40,139 nucleotides of DNA from CAVALG01 sp045576295 (GCA_045576295.1 JAZNGF010000041.1:1-40139), one strand, 5' to 3'. Positions 31,132 to 39,837 are shown, counted from the first letter of the stretch. A program made the numbers and translations. Notes: generated from the letters alone by a model not told the origin.

Positions 31132-31217
31132 CCATTCCCCCATAAGCCTTCCCCTTGAGGGGAAGGTGTCGGCGTAGCTGACGGATGAGGTGTAGCCGTG
31201 GAACACGGCGTTTAAAA
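31132..31217 (-). repeat. Repeat family A, copy 4 (inverted)
   Basis: GCCTTCCCCTTGAGGGGAAGG, GTCGGCGTAGCTGAC, GGATGAGGTGTAGCCGTGG, CACGGCGTTTAAAACG. Confidence 0.85.
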
Positions 31218-31276
31218 CGAGTTATGTGGTAGATGGCGGTGAAGGTGCGTGCGGTGAGGAAGGTGTGCCTGCCTTA

Positions 31277-31330
31277 CAGCGAAAAGAATAATGAATAATG
31301 AATAAAATCGGTGTCGGCTAATGCCGACAA
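31277..31330 (+). repeat. Repeat family C, copy 5
   Basis: CAGCGAAAAGAATAATG, AATAATGAATAAAATCGGTG, GTCGGC-TAAT-GCCGAC. The GCAGTG of other copies is changed to GAAAAG. Confidence 0.88.
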
Positions 31331-31348
31331 ATTAAAAACAACGAACAA

Positions 31349-31500
31349 TCACAGCCTCCCGCTGATGAGGGAGGTTTTGCGAAGCAAAAGACGGAGGGAG
31401 AGAAAAACTACGACTACCCCTCCGTCTGCGGCGTTGCCGCAGCCACCTCCCCTGACAAGGGAAGGCAAGGATTCGCTCTGCTTCTTTTTCTTCCCCCTGT
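31349..31500. repeat. Repeat family D block
   Basis: CAGCCTCCCGCTGATGAGGG, ACGGAGGGAGAG ... CCCCTCCGTCTGCGG, then CCACCTCCCCTGACAAGGG. The last part recurs at 40067-40090 as CAGCTCCCCTGACAAGGGGAG. No reading frame here looks coding. Confidence 0.6.
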
Positions 31501-31529
31501 AGAACCGGGGGTTTATTTCCACGCCTAAA

Positions 31530-31574
31530 GGCACCAAAACAAAAAAGCACCGAAGCGGAAAACTTCGGTGCTTT
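31530..31574 (-). terminator. Terminator downstream of the alpha/beta hydrolase gene
   Basis: Perfect 12-bp stem AAAGCACCGAAG (31544-31555) / CTTCGGTGCTTT (31563-31574). On the minus strand the stem is followed by TTTGTTTTGG. It lies 97 bases past the hydrolase stop. Confidence 0.8.
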
Positions 31575-31670
31575 AAATATACATATACATATATAATAAC
31601 TTTTACATTTAATAAAACAGGTTGTGTTTTCGGCCGGGAATTTGTTAGTCATTCTCGGTGCGAATTTTGG

Positions 31671-32639
31671 TTAATCGTTCTCGGCCCAGAATTCGGTTGT
31701 TGCGGCCTCATACGCATCGCTGTCAACCACGTAACTCATTGCGTGGTCGGCCCCCGGGACAACAAGCAGTTTTTTGGGCGATGCGCAGGCTTTGTAATTT
31801 TCATAGGTCATTGTTATGGGAACAAAGTCGTCGTCGGTTCCGTGAACGAACATAACGGGGATAGACGTTTCTTTTAAGGCATCAACCGTTGAATAATCGC
31901 GCGGGCCAAAATTAATTCTCCTTTTGCAAAGGGAGTTTGCGATTGGCGCGTGAATGCTGTAAAGCAAATGAAGATTATTGCCTGCAACGTGGCGCCAAAT
32001 AGCATCGGGCGAGGTGAAGCCGCAGTCGGCTATGATTCCGTGAACACGGCTTGGAAGCTCAAACCCCGAGGCCATAAGCACGGTGGAAGCGCCCATTGAA
32101 ACGCCTGCAAGGTAAATTGGCGCATCACCTTCGATGTTTTCAGTCACCCAGTTAACCCACTCAAAACAGTCGTGCCGTTCAACAAGCCCAAAACCCATAT
32201 ATTCACCGCCGCTGCCACCTTGCCCGCGCTGTTCGGTATAAAGCACCGAGCAGCCGTTTTTTACCCAAAAATCGTGAATCATTCCGAAATCAACATTCCA
32301 GGACGAACGCCAGCCGTGCATTGCAACAATAATTCGTTTTGCGTTTTCGGTTTCAAACAGGTGCCCAACAAGCCGCTCGCCTTCGTAGCCTTTGATTTCA
32401 ATAACCTTGTGGGGTTTGTCGGCAAGGGTTTTGGCCGCCCCTTTTACCGTTTCCATAATTTCGGTGTCAACCGATGAGCCTGCTATTTTTGCGCCGGCCT
32501 TTTGAATAATCTTGGGCTGGTTGCGGCTGAGTGCGGTTTCAACCAACAGTTTTGTTGTTGCATAGGCAATTGATGTTGCAACTGCCGCTGTTGTTAGCGT
32601 TATTGCGCCTGCAATTAGCACCTTGGTTGATTTTTTCAT
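31671..32639 (-). CDS. Membrane-anchored or secreted alpha/beta hydrolase
   Basis: Probable esterase or lipase-like hydrolase of unknown substrate. The 322-residue product has an N-terminal hydrophobic segment (about 6-27) acting as signal or anchor. The alpha/beta-hydrolase core has HGWRSS near 108 (oxyanion loop), nucleophile Ser181 in GVSMGAS, Asp270/271 in HGTDDDFVP, and His299 in GADHAMSY, a complete triad in canonical order. It resembles the DUF1749/BAAT-type cell-surface hydrolases of Firmicutes. The ATG follows AAGGAGTGCGATAAT. It is the last gene of the rex-pgsA-hydrolase group, 38 bases behind pgsA, so a role near membrane lipids is possible but unproven. Confidence 0.88.
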   Translation of the reverse strand: MKKSTKVLIAGAITLTTAAVATSIAYATTKLLVETALSRNQPKIIQKAGAKIAGSSVDTEIMETVKGAAKTLADKPHKVIEIKGYEGERLVGHLFETENAKRIIVAMHGWRSSWNVDFGMIHDFWVKNGCSVLYTEQRGQGGSGGEYMGFGLVERHDCFEWVNWVTENIEGDAPIYLAGVSMGASTVLMASGFELPSRVHGIIADCGFTSPDAIWRHVAGNNLHLLYSIHAPIANSLCKRRINFGPRDYSTVDALKETSIPVMFVHGTDDDFVPITMTYENYKACASPKKLLVVPGADHAMSYVVDSDAYEAATTEFWAEND

Positions 32640-32677
32640 ATTATCGCACTCCTTTAAAAAATATATTGGGGAACGGT

Positions 32678-33253
32678 TTAGTTTTTTTGGCGCTCCTTTT
32701 TACAAACGCCAAAGTAAAAAACACCGTAGCCAATGGCCGAAAGCACCATAACCGCCATGCATACAATAGAAAGTATGTTAACAAGCGTTATGTGCATTTC
32801 AACAAAAACAATAAGCGCCATAATAACGGTGTGAAGCACAACCGTGTTTAATTTGCCAAACCACTTGGCGCTGTTAACCTTATCGGTTGCGCGAATGGTC
32901 ATAAGGCCGCTTACTGCCATAAAAATTTCTCTTAATATAAAAACGCATAGCAGCGCCCACATTATTTTGTAGCGCGATATTAGGCAGATTATCATAGCGC
33001 CTTGTGTTACCTTATCGGCAACCGGGTCGATAACCTTGCCGAAGTTCGAAACCATATTAAACCGCCGCGCAATATACCCATCGATAATATCGGTGGCCGC
33101 AGAAATAATGATTAATATAACTGCAGCTGTGTATTTTTCTTGGGCGCAGTAGAGCCAAATTATAACGGGAACGAATAAAAGCCTTATAAAACTTAGAATG
33201 TTAGGTATTGTTAATATATCGGATTTATTAAAATATTTTGTGATTTTAAACAC
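32678..33253 (-). CDS. pgsA: CDP-alcohol phosphatidyltransferase, probably phosphatidylglycerophosphate synthase
   Basis: Membrane enzyme that joins CDP-diacylglycerol with an alcohol phosphate, probably glycerol-3-phosphate. The CDP-alcohol signature D-G-xx-A-R-x8-G-xxx-D-xxx-D is complete: DIIDGYIARRFNMVSNFGKVIDPVADK, read in two parts around residues 55-81. Several membrane helices. Length 191 fits PgsA. The start is GTG at 33253 with AAAGG next to it and AGGAG 14 bases upstream; a nearby ATG opens only three codons. The N-terminal start is the least certain in this region. Substrate (glycerol-3-phosphate or another alcohol) is inferred from family and size. Confidence 0.85.
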   Translation of the reverse strand: MFKITKYFNKSDILTIPNILSFIRLLFVPVIIWLYCAQEKYTAAVILIIISAATDIIDGYIARRFNMVSNFGKVIDPVADKVTQGAMIICLISRYKIMWALLCVFILREIFMAVSGLMTIRATDKVNSAKWFGKLNTVVLHTVIMALIVFVEMHITLVNILSIVCMAVMVLSAIGYGVFYFGVCKKERQKN

Positions 33254-33299
33254 CTTTATATATTCATCTCCTGTAAATGATAAACCGAAAGCGCGAAAA

Positions 33300-33938
33300 T
33301 TATTCGTCTTCTTTTTGGTTTACCTTGTAACAAAGCGCAGTTAAGCTGTCGTTCAAGTGTACGTTTTCAACCGCAACGCTCGGGTATTTAACCGAAATGT
33401 CGTAGTGGCTGAAATTCCAAATTCCGCGAATGCCAAGCTTCACCAACTGGTCGCACAGCTTTTCAGCCGCCTCCCTCGGCAGGCAAAGAATGGCGCAATC
33501 GGGCGAATATTCTTTGCAAAAATCATCTAATTTTTCGGTGCTTCTAACAGGGCGGCTTCCTATAAGCTGGCCTAAAAGCGATTCCTTTTTATCGAATATG
33601 CCTATAAGCTCAAAGCCGCAGGCCTTGAAGTTTATTTGCTCGGCAATGGTGCGGCCTAAGTTACCCGCGCCAATTAAAATCATTTTTTTAGAGCCGTTTA
33701 CCCCTAAAATGTTGCCAATTTCACCGCGAAGAAGCGCAATGTTATAGCCGTATCCCTCCTGGCCGAAGCCGCCAAAGCAGTTGAAATCCTGCCTTATTTG
33801 GCTGGCGGTTATGCCCATTTTGCGAGCAAGCTCGCCCGATGATATCCTAACAACGCCCTTTGACTGAAGCTCGCCCAAAAAGCGGTAATATCGCGGGAGC
33901 CGCGCCTTTACGGTGTCTGATACCTTTGACACACTCAT
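33300..33938 (-). CDS. rex: Redox-sensing transcriptional repressor Rex
   Basis: Repressor that leaves DNA when NADH/NAD+ rises, controlling fermentative genes. The 212 residues have an N-terminal winged helix (RISSGELARKMGITASQIRQDF, about 31-52) and a Rossmann domain with GAGNLGR (90-96), followed by FDKKESLLG. A C-terminal helix would swap between subunits. Ribosome binding site GAAGGGA. I see no Rex operator (TTGTTAA-N4-TTAACAA type) in the window, so its targets here are unknown. It lies in the same direction between icd and pgsA. Confidence 0.95.
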   Translation of the reverse strand: MSVSKVSDTVKARLPRYYRFLGELQSKGVVRISSGELARKMGITASQIRQDFNCFGGFGQEGYGYNIALLRGEIGNILGVNGSKKMILIGAGNLGRTIAEQINFKACGFELIGIFDKKESLLGQLIGSRPVRSTEKLDDFCKEYSPDCAILCLPREAAEKLCDQLVKLGIRGIWNFSHYDISVKYPSVAVENVHLNDSLTALCYKVNQKEDE

Positions 33939-33959
33939 AAGTGTTCCCTTCTTTTTACA

Positions 33960-33982
33960 GGTGCGGCAAACGCTGCCGCACC
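33960..33982. other. Hairpin between icd and rex
   Basis: GGTGCGGCA (33960-33968) / TGCCGCACC (33974-33982), 5-base loop. The T-run lies on the plus-strand side (GTTTTTAAAC), where there is no gene to end. On the minus strand it is followed by TGTAAAAAG. It is therefore more likely an mRNA stabilising or processing hairpin within the acn-rex transcript than a terminator. Confidence 0.55.
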
Positions 33983-33998
33983 GTTTTTAAACTATAAA

Positions 33999-35162
33999 TT
34001 AAAGACCCTTAACAGTGTCCATTACATAACGGCCGAATTCTTCGCAGGTGCAACCTGTGTCGCGGCCGGTTGTTGCCATTTTTCTTTCGGTGAACATGCA
34101 AATGTCAAGCGCTTTTTCAAGGCGATCGGCCTCGGCCTGCTTGCCAATGTGCGATAAAAGCATTACTGCCGCGCGAAGCATTGAGCAAGGATCGGCATAT
34201 TTATCGCGGCCTTCGGCAACCATTCTGGGAGCAGAACCGTGAATTGCTTCGAACATTGCATATTTTTTACCGATGTTAGCGCTGCCTGCAGTGCCAACGC
34301 CGCCCTGAAATTCAGCAGCTTCGTCGGTAATAATATCGCCATAGAGGTTCGGAAGAACGAATACCTTGAAATCTCTGCGGCGCTTTTCGTCGATAAGCTT
34401 TGCGGTGGTAATGTCAACATACCAGTCGTCGGTGATAATGTCGGGGTATTCTTTGCCGATTTCTTGGCAGATTTTAAGGAATTTACCATCGGTAGTTTTA
34501 ACGATGTTTGCCTTGGTGATGATTGAAACGCGCTCTTTCTTGTTCTTTTTAGCATATTCGTATGCAAGGCGGGCAATTCGCTCGCAGCCTTCGGTTGTGG
34601 TAACGGTGAAGTCCATAGCCAAATCATCGGTTACATTAACGCCGTTTGAACCAACGGCATAGCTGCCTTCGGTGTTCTCACGGAAGAAGGTCCAGTCGAT
34701 TCCCTTTTCGGGAACTCTAACAGGGCGAAGGTTGCAGAAAAGGTCAAGTTCCTTTCTCATTGCAACGTTAGCGCTTTCAATGTTGGGCCATGGGTCGCCA
34801 GCTCTTGGTGTGGTTGTGGGGCCCTTTAAAATAACGTGGCACTTTTTAAGTTCATCCATAACATCATCGGGGATAGCTTTACCTGCCGCAACGCGGTTTT
34901 CGATTGTAAGGCCATCGATGTTTCTAAATTCAATTTTGCCCGATGCTACATCATCTGCGAGTAAGAATTTTAAAACTGTTGCGGCTTCGTTTGTAATAAC
35001 GGGGCCAATGCCGTCGCCTCCGCAAACGCCAACAATGATTTTATCAAGCGCTTCGTAGTTAACGAATTCCTTGTCGGCTTTAATGCGCTCGGCCCTTGCC
35101 TGCTGCTCGCGAACGAGTTTTTCAAAATGTGCAACTGCATTTTTAATGTTCTGTTCTGTCAT
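33999..35162 (-). CDS. icd: Isocitrate dehydrogenase (NAD-type isocitrate/isopropylmalate dehydrogenase family)
   Basis: Oxidative decarboxylation of isocitrate to 2-oxoglutarate, mainly for glutamate synthesis in an anaerobe. The 387 residues carry the family motifs GDGIGPVI (49-56), GPTTTPRAGDPW, SANVAMRKELDLFCNLRPVR (substrate Ser/Asn/Arg positions), and NLYGDIITDEAAEFQGGVGTAGSANIG with the metal-binding aspartates. Pairing with an aconitase gene 27 bases upstream favours isocitrate over isopropylmalate. Cofactor preference is inferred from family resemblance and not proven. Ribosome binding site AAAGGAG. Confidence 0.88.
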   Translation of the reverse strand: MTEQNIKNAVAHFEKLVREQQARAERIKADKEFVNYEALDKIIVGVCGGDGIGPVITNEAATVLKFLLADDVASGKIEFRNIDGLTIENRVAAGKAIPDDVMDELKKCHVILKGPTTTPRAGDPWPNIESANVAMRKELDLFCNLRPVRVPEKGIDWTFFRENTEGSYAVGSNGVNVTDDLAMDFTVTTTEGCERIARLAYEYAKKNKKERVSIITKANIVKTTDGKFLKICQEIGKEYPDIITDDWYVDITTAKLIDEKRRRDFKVFVLPNLYGDIITDEAAEFQGGVGTAGSANIGKKYAMFEAIHGSAPRMVAEGRDKYADPCSMLRAAVMLLSHIGKQAEADRLEKALDICMFTERKMATTGRDTGCTCEEFGRYVMDTVKGL

Positions 35163-35189
35163 AATAATAAATTCTCCTTTATATAGTCT

Positions 35190-37124
35190 TTATGAATTTT
35201 TACCTGTGTAGCTTAAAAGTCCACCGTCGAGAACGATGTCAACACTTCTGCCCGAAAGGAACGGGATAAGTGTGTAAGTGTCGCCAGTTGTTTCGTTAAT
35301 CATTTCGACCTCGGCGCCCTCGGTTATCTGCTTTCTAATGTTGGGGAACTTTAGGTTATCGCCCTGGGTGATTTTATCGTAATCGGCAGGGTTTTTAAAT
35401 GTTAGCGGAACAATGCCTGCGTTGATAAGGTTAGCCGCGTGAATTCTTGCGAAGCTCTTAACAACAACAGCCTTAATGCCAAGGTAAAGCGGAACAAGCG
35501 CTGCGTGCTCGCGGCTTGAGCCTTGGCCGTAGTTTTCGCCGCCGATGATAATGCCCTTGCCTGCCTTTTTGCAGTTTTCGGGGAACTGCTCATCGCAACG
35601 GGTGAAGCAGTATTCTGATAATTTTGGAATGTTTGAACGGTAGGGGAGAATTTTTGCGCCTGCAGGCATAATATGGTCGGTTGTGATATTATCGCCAACC
35701 TTTAAAATGGCAGGAGCTTCTATTTGCTCTTCTAATTCTTCGGTTTTTGGGAAGGGCTTAATGTTGGGCCCGCGAAGAATTTCTATATCTTTCGCATCGG
35801 CCTCAGCGGCGGGTGCGTCAACAAGGTTATCGTTTATAAGGAAACTATCGGGCAACTTAATATCGCTGAAATCAAGATCCATTTCAGTGGCATCGGTGAG
35901 CACGCCTGTGAGCGCTGAAACGGCTGCGGTTTCGGGGCTTACAAGGTAAATGCCTGCGTCTGCCGTGCCTGAACGGCCTTCGAAGTTGCGGTTGAATGTG
36001 CGAAGTGAGATACCTGCAGAATTAGGCGATTGACCCATACCAATGCAAGGCCCGCAAGCGCATTCAAGAATACGCGCGCCCGATGCAATAAGGTCAGACA
36101 GCGCGCCGCAGTCAGCCAGCATATTGAAAACCTGCTTAGAGCCTGGGGCAATACCAACCGACACATTGGGGTTCACGGTTTTGCCCTTTAAGATTTTAGC
36201 AACCTTAAGCATATCAAGGAGTGAAGAGTTGGTGCAGCTGCCTATAAGCACCTGGTCAACCTTAATTTCGCCAATTTCAGAAACCTTTTTAACGTTATCG
36301 GGCATGTGGGGCATTGCTGCCAAAGGTTCAAGTGCCGATAAGTCGATTTCGATTTCTTTATCGTAAACAGCGTCGGCGTCGCTTGAAAGGGCGGTGAAAT
36401 CGCCGCCTCTGCTTTGGGCCATCAAGAACTGCTCGGTGATTTCATCAGCCGGGAAGATTGATGTGGTAGCGCCAAGCTCTGCACCCATGTTAGTGATGGT
36501 TGCGCGCTCGGGAACCGATAAGGTTTTAACGCCCTCGCCTGCGTATTCAACAATATAGCCAACGCCGCCCTTTACAGACAGAACCCTTAAAACTTCAAGA
36601 ATAACATCCTTCGCGGCAACGCCTGTGCGGAGTTTACCCTTTAAATTAACCCTAATCATTCCGGGCATGGGTATGTAGTATGCGCCGCCGCCCATTGCAA
36701 CGGCAACGTCCATTCCGCCGGCACCAATTGCAAGCATGCCAATGCCGCCACCTGTTGGAGTGTGTGAATCAGATCCGATAAGGGTTTTGCCGGGGATGCC
36801 GAACCTTTCAAGGTGAATCTGGTGGCAGATGCCGTTACCAGGGTGTGAATAATAAATGCCGTGCTTTTTGCAAATTGACTGAATGAAACGGTGGTCGTCG
36901 GCATTTTCGAAACCTGTTTGAAGTGTGTTATGGTCGATATACGCAACCGACTTTTCGGTTTTAACCCTGTCAACCCCCATAGCCTCGAATTCAAGGTATG
37001 CCATGGTTCCTGTTGCGTCTTGTGTTAAGGTTTGATCGATCTTAAGTCCTATCATCGAGCCTTTTTCCATAACGCCGTCAACAAGGTGAGCTTTAATGAT
37101 TTTTTGAGCAATTGTAAGTCCCAT
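35190..37124 (-). CDS. acn: Aconitate hydratase (4Fe-4S, ~640-residue type)
   Basis: Interconverts citrate and isocitrate through cis-aconitate. The 644 residues have 4Fe-4S ligands Cys297 (GSCTNSS), Cys357 and Cys360 (CACGPCIG). Other motifs: GSDSHTPTGGGIGMLAIGAGG, and the C-terminal swivel domain with GGENYGQGSSREHAA (active-site Ser/Arg). The family is usually longer (about 750-900); this shorter aconitase/homoaconitase-like type is common in anaerobes. The ATG follows AAGGAGATAAATT. Expressed from a sigma-A promoter about 80 nt upstream, divergent from feoAB, so an Fe-S enzyme and Fe2+ uptake share one control region. Confidence 0.92.
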   Translation of the reverse strand: MGLTIAQKIIKAHLVDGVMEKGSMIGLKIDQTLTQDATGTMAYLEFEAMGVDRVKTEKSVAYIDHNTLQTGFENADDHRFIQSICKKHGIYYSHPGNGICHQIHLERFGIPGKTLIGSDSHTPTGGGIGMLAIGAGGMDVAVAMGGGAYYIPMPGMIRVNLKGKLRTGVAAKDVILEVLRVLSVKGGVGYIVEYAGEGVKTLSVPERATITNMGAELGATTSIFPADEITEQFLMAQSRGGDFTALSSDADAVYDKEIEIDLSALEPLAAMPHMPDNVKKVSEIGEIKVDQVLIGSCTNSSLLDMLKVAKILKGKTVNPNVSVGIAPGSKQVFNMLADCGALSDLIASGARILECACGPCIGMGQSPNSAGISLRTFNRNFEGRSGTADAGIYLVSPETAAVSALTGVLTDATEMDLDFSDIKLPDSFLINDNLVDAPAAEADAKDIEILRGPNIKPFPKTEELEEQIEAPAILKVGDNITTDHIMPAGAKILPYRSNIPKLSEYCFTRCDEQFPENCKKAGKGIIIGGENYGQGSSREHAALVPLYLGIKAVVVKSFARIHAANLINAGIVPLTFKNPADYDKITQGDNLKFPNIRKQITEGAEVEMINETTGDTYTLIPFLSGRSVDIVLDGGLLSYTGKNS

Positions 37125-37218
37125 AATTTATCTCCTTAAACTTATATTGCGCGCGGTGTAAACGTAAATCACGCGGCAGAAATTTTAAGTGCCGCAAAAA
37201 AACCGCACATATATGTCT

Positions 37219-37247
37219 ATTATCCTACAAAACGGCCTGATTGTCAA
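37219..37247 (-). promoter_or_regulatory. Promoter of acn-icd
   Basis: Minus strand TTGACA (37242-37247), 17 bases, GATAAT (37219-37224). About 85 nt of leader follow, including GCGGCA ... TGCCGC (37165-37190 region), a possible stem. Confidence 0.8.
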
Positions 37248-37349
37248 TTTATTATCAAACATTTTTTATGGAATAAAGCAGTTTTTTTGAAAAATTTTTC
37301 TGCCTGTATGCTGTTTAGAGCCGCCGTGCGGTAACACCCCCAACAGGCT

Positions 37350-37378
37350 TTGAATAAAATGGAATGAAAGAATATTAA
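37350..37378 (+). promoter_or_regulatory. Candidate feoA-feoB promoter
   Basis: TTGAAT (37350-37355), 17 bases, TATTAA (37373-37378), 24 bp upstream of feoA. No obvious Fur or DtxR box recognised around it. Confidence 0.45.
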
Positions 37379-37401
37379 AAAATCACAGAAGGTGTTAACA
37401 A

Positions 37402-37635
37402 ATGAATAGGCCAAAAAGCCTTGCCGATATGCGCCCGGGCGAGAGCGCCGTTGTTCGGCGGCTGTGTTGTAGGGGCGGAATGCGGCGTAGGCTGCTTGAT
37501 TTGGGGCTTGCCGAAAACACTGCTGTTTCCTGCGTTGCTGAAAGCCCGTTTGGCAGCCCAAAGGCGTTTTTAATTCGCGGTGCGGTGATAGCGCTGCGGC
37601 GGGAAGACTGCGCCGAGGTTTTAATAAAAAATTAA
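37402..37635 (+). CDS. feoA: Ferrous iron transport accessory protein FeoA
   Basis: Small SH3-like cytosolic protein that supports FeoB. The 77 residues show the family pattern: SLADMRPGESAVV, RRRLLDLGLAENTAVSCVAESPFGSPKAFLIRGAVIALRREDC split across the domain. Ribosome binding site GAAGGTG. FeoB begins 13 bases after its stop, so they form one operon. Confidence 0.93.
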   Translation: MNRPKSLADMRPGESAVVRRLCCRGGMRRRLLDLGLAENTAVSCVAESPFGSPKAFLIRGAVIALRREDCAEVLIKN

Positions 37636-37648
37636 AGGGGAGCGCTTT

Positions 37649-39772
37649 ATGAAATTTTTTAAAAAAACTAAACCAAAATTGGCGCAAAACCGAAAAGCGA
37701 ACGAAACGGTGGTTGCCCTTGCGGGCAACCCCAATGTTGGCAAAAGCACGGTGTTTAACGCGCTAACAGGGCTTAAACAGCACACAGGCAACTGGGCGGG
37801 CAAAACGGTTGCAAATGCGGTGGGTGTTTGCAAAAACGGCGAAAAGGAATATATGCTTTTCGACATCCCCGGTACATATTCGCTAAATGCCCGCTCGGCC
37901 GAAGAAGAGGTTGCGCGCGATTTTATTTGTTTCGGCGGGCACGGTGCAGTTATAATCGTTTGCGATGCAACCTGCCTTGAGCGAAATTTAAACCTTGTTT
38001 TGCAAACGCTTGAGGTTACAAGACGCGCCGTTGTTTGCGTTAATTTGTTAGACGAAGCCGAGCGCCACGGCATAAAAATAGATTTATGCGCGCTCGAGTG
38101 CCGCCTCGGAGTTCCCGTTGTTGGAACATCGGCGCAGAAAAAGCAGAATTTGAATGCGCTTTTAGAAGCGGTAGATTTGGTTTTGGCGCGCGAGGGCGAA
38201 CAAACAGTGTATTCGGTTAAATACCCGCGCCCGATTGAAAAGGCATTAGAAGCGGTGGAGCCTTCGCTTGAAAATATTAACCTAAAGGGGCTTAACAGCC
38301 GCTGGGTTTCGCTTAAACTGCTTGAAAACGATGCCGCGCTCACCCAAAAAATCGAAGATTATTTGGGGTTTAAATTAAGTGAAATGCCGCGCGTTACAGC
38401 GGCGCTGAACTGCGCGCGCGAGGTGCTTGCATTTTACAGCCTAACCGAGGAATCGTTTAAAGATTTAGTGTCATCAGCGCTTGTTTTCGCCGCCGAAAAC
38501 CTTTGCCACGGCGTTGTGAGTGAAGACGGCGAAAAGCCCTCGCTCGACCGAAAATTAGATAAAATCTTCACAAGCCGCCTGTTTGGCTACCCCGTTATGA
38601 TTTTGCTGTTAATCTTTATTTTTTGGCTCACCATCAGCGGCGCAAACTACCCATCGCGCGCGCTTTCGGCGGCGTTTTTATGGGGCGAAGAACGGTTTAA
38701 CAGTTTGTTTTTATACTTTTCCGCACCCGAGTGGCTTCGCGGCGCGGTGATAGACGGCGTTTACAGGGTGCTAACCTCGGTTATTGCGGTTATGTTGCCG
38801 CCAATGGCAATATTTTTCCCGCTATTCACATTGCTTGAAGATGCGGGGTATTTGCCGCGCGTTGCCTTTAACCTCGATAAACCCTTTAAAAACGCAGGCG
38901 CTTGCGGCAAACAGGCGCTAACAATGTGCATGGGGTTCGGCTGCAACGCTGTTGGGGTTGAGGGCTGCCGAATAATTGATTCCCCGCGCGAGCGATTGCT
39001 TGCCACGCTTACAAACAGCCTTGTTCCCTGCAACGGCAGGTTCGGGCCTTTAATTACGGTTTTAAGTTTGTTTTGCGCCGCGGCATCGGGCGCGGCATCG
39101 GGCGCGGTTGCGGCGCTAATGCTAACCGCCGCCATTGTTTTCAGCGTTGCCGTAACACTAACAGTTACAAAAATATTATCAAAAACGCTGTTGCGTGGGG
39201 TGCCTTCCTCGTTCGCGCTTGAATTGCCGCCCTACCGAAAGCCGCAAGTAGCACAGGTTTTGGTGCGCTCGATTTTAGACAGAACGCTCTTTGTTTTGGG
39301 GCGCGCGGCATCGGTTGCGGCGCCCGCGGGGCTTGTTATTTGGCTTATGGCAAACGTGCAGGTGGGCGGGGCGAGCCTGTTATCGCACGCATCGGAGTTT
39401 TTAGACCCGTTTGCGCAGCTTCTGGGGCTGGATGGCGTGATTTTAATCGCCTTTATCCTCGGCTTCCCCGCGAATGAAATTGTGCTCCCCATAATAGTTA
39501 TGGGCTATTCGGCAGGCGGCACATTGGCAGAGGTTGCGGGAATTCATCAAATGCGCGAACTGTTTGCAAGCCACGGCTGGACACCTGCAACGGCCATAAG
39601 CGTTGCGCTGTTTATGTTAATGCACTGGCCCTGCTCCACAACGCTTTTGACAATTAAAAAAGAAACAGGCAGCCTTAAATGGGCCGCCCTTGCCGCCATT
39701 ATCCCAACCCTTGCAGGAATAGTTTGCTGCATAGTGTTTAATTTTATTGTTAGGTGCATCGGCGCGGTGTGA
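37649..39772 (+). CDS. feoB: Ferrous iron transporter FeoB
   Basis: Inner-membrane Fe2+ permease with an N-terminal GTPase. In 707 residues: G1 GNPNVGKS (26-33), G3 DIPGTYSL (72-79), G4 NLLDEA (132-137), then a guanine-dissociation-inhibitor-like helical region. The membrane part starts near 315 with two Gate domains: ARDFICFGG-type linker, TMCMGFGCNAVGVEGCRI, FPANEIVLPIIVMGY. It ends with a hydrophobic helix FNFIVRCIGAV and has no FeoC-like tail. Start after GGGGAG. Repeat C begins 12 bases after the stop. Confidence 0.96.
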   Translation: MKFFKKTKPKLAQNRKANETVVALAGNPNVGKSTVFNALTGLKQHTGNWAGKTVANAVGVCKNGEKEYMLFDIPGTYSLNARSAEEEVARDFICFGGHGAVIIVCDATCLERNLNLVLQTLEVTRRAVVCVNLLDEAERHGIKIDLCALECRLGVPVVGTSAQKKQNLNALLEAVDLVLAREGEQTVYSVKYPRPIEKALEAVEPSLENINLKGLNSRWVSLKLLENDAALTQKIEDYLGFKLSEMPRVTAALNCAREVLAFYSLTEESFKDLVSSALVFAAENLCHGVVSEDGEKPSLDRKLDKIFTSRLFGYPVMILLLIFIFWLTISGANYPSRALSAAFLWGEERFNSLFLYFSAPEWLRGAVIDGVYRVLTSVIAVMLPPMAIFFPLFTLLEDAGYLPRVAFNLDKPFKNAGACGKQALTMCMGFGCNAVGVEGCRIIDSPRERLLATLTNSLVPCNGRFGPLITVLSLFCAAASGAASGAVAALMLTAAIVFSVAVTLTVTKILSKTLLRGVPSSFALELPPYRKPQVAQVLVRSILDRTLFVLGRAASVAAPAGLVIWLMANVQVGGASLLSHASEFLDPFAQLLGLDGVILIAFILGFPANEIVLPIIVMGYSAGGTLAEVAGIHQMRELFASHGWTPATAISVALFMLMHWPCSTTLLTIKKETGSLKWAALAAIIPTLAGIVCCIVFNFIVRCIGAV

Positions 39773-39784
39773 TGCACTGTTTCA

Positions 39785-39837
39785 CAGCGCAGTGAATAAT
39801 GAATAATGAATAGTTCGGTGTCGGCCACGGCCGACGA
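39785..39837 (+). repeat. Repeat family C, copy 6, after feoB
   Basis: CAGCGCAGTGAATAATG, AATAATGAATAGTTCGGTG, GTCGGC-CACG-GCCGAC. It lies in the same position relative to the gene end as copies 1 and 2, but outside the reading frame. Confidence 0.9.

Noticed and set aside
31332..31652. 106-codon minus frame and an overlapping 62-codon frame
   Set aside because: Both run through repeat D and the terminator hairpin at 31544-31574; translation is repeat-derived.
33960..33982. Intrinsic terminator of icd
   Set aside because: The T-run is on the wrong strand for the minus-strand genes; recorded as a hairpin of other function.
37621..38343. 240-codon minus frame
   Set aside because: Antisense to the FeoB GTPase domain; Ser/Phe-rich shadow.
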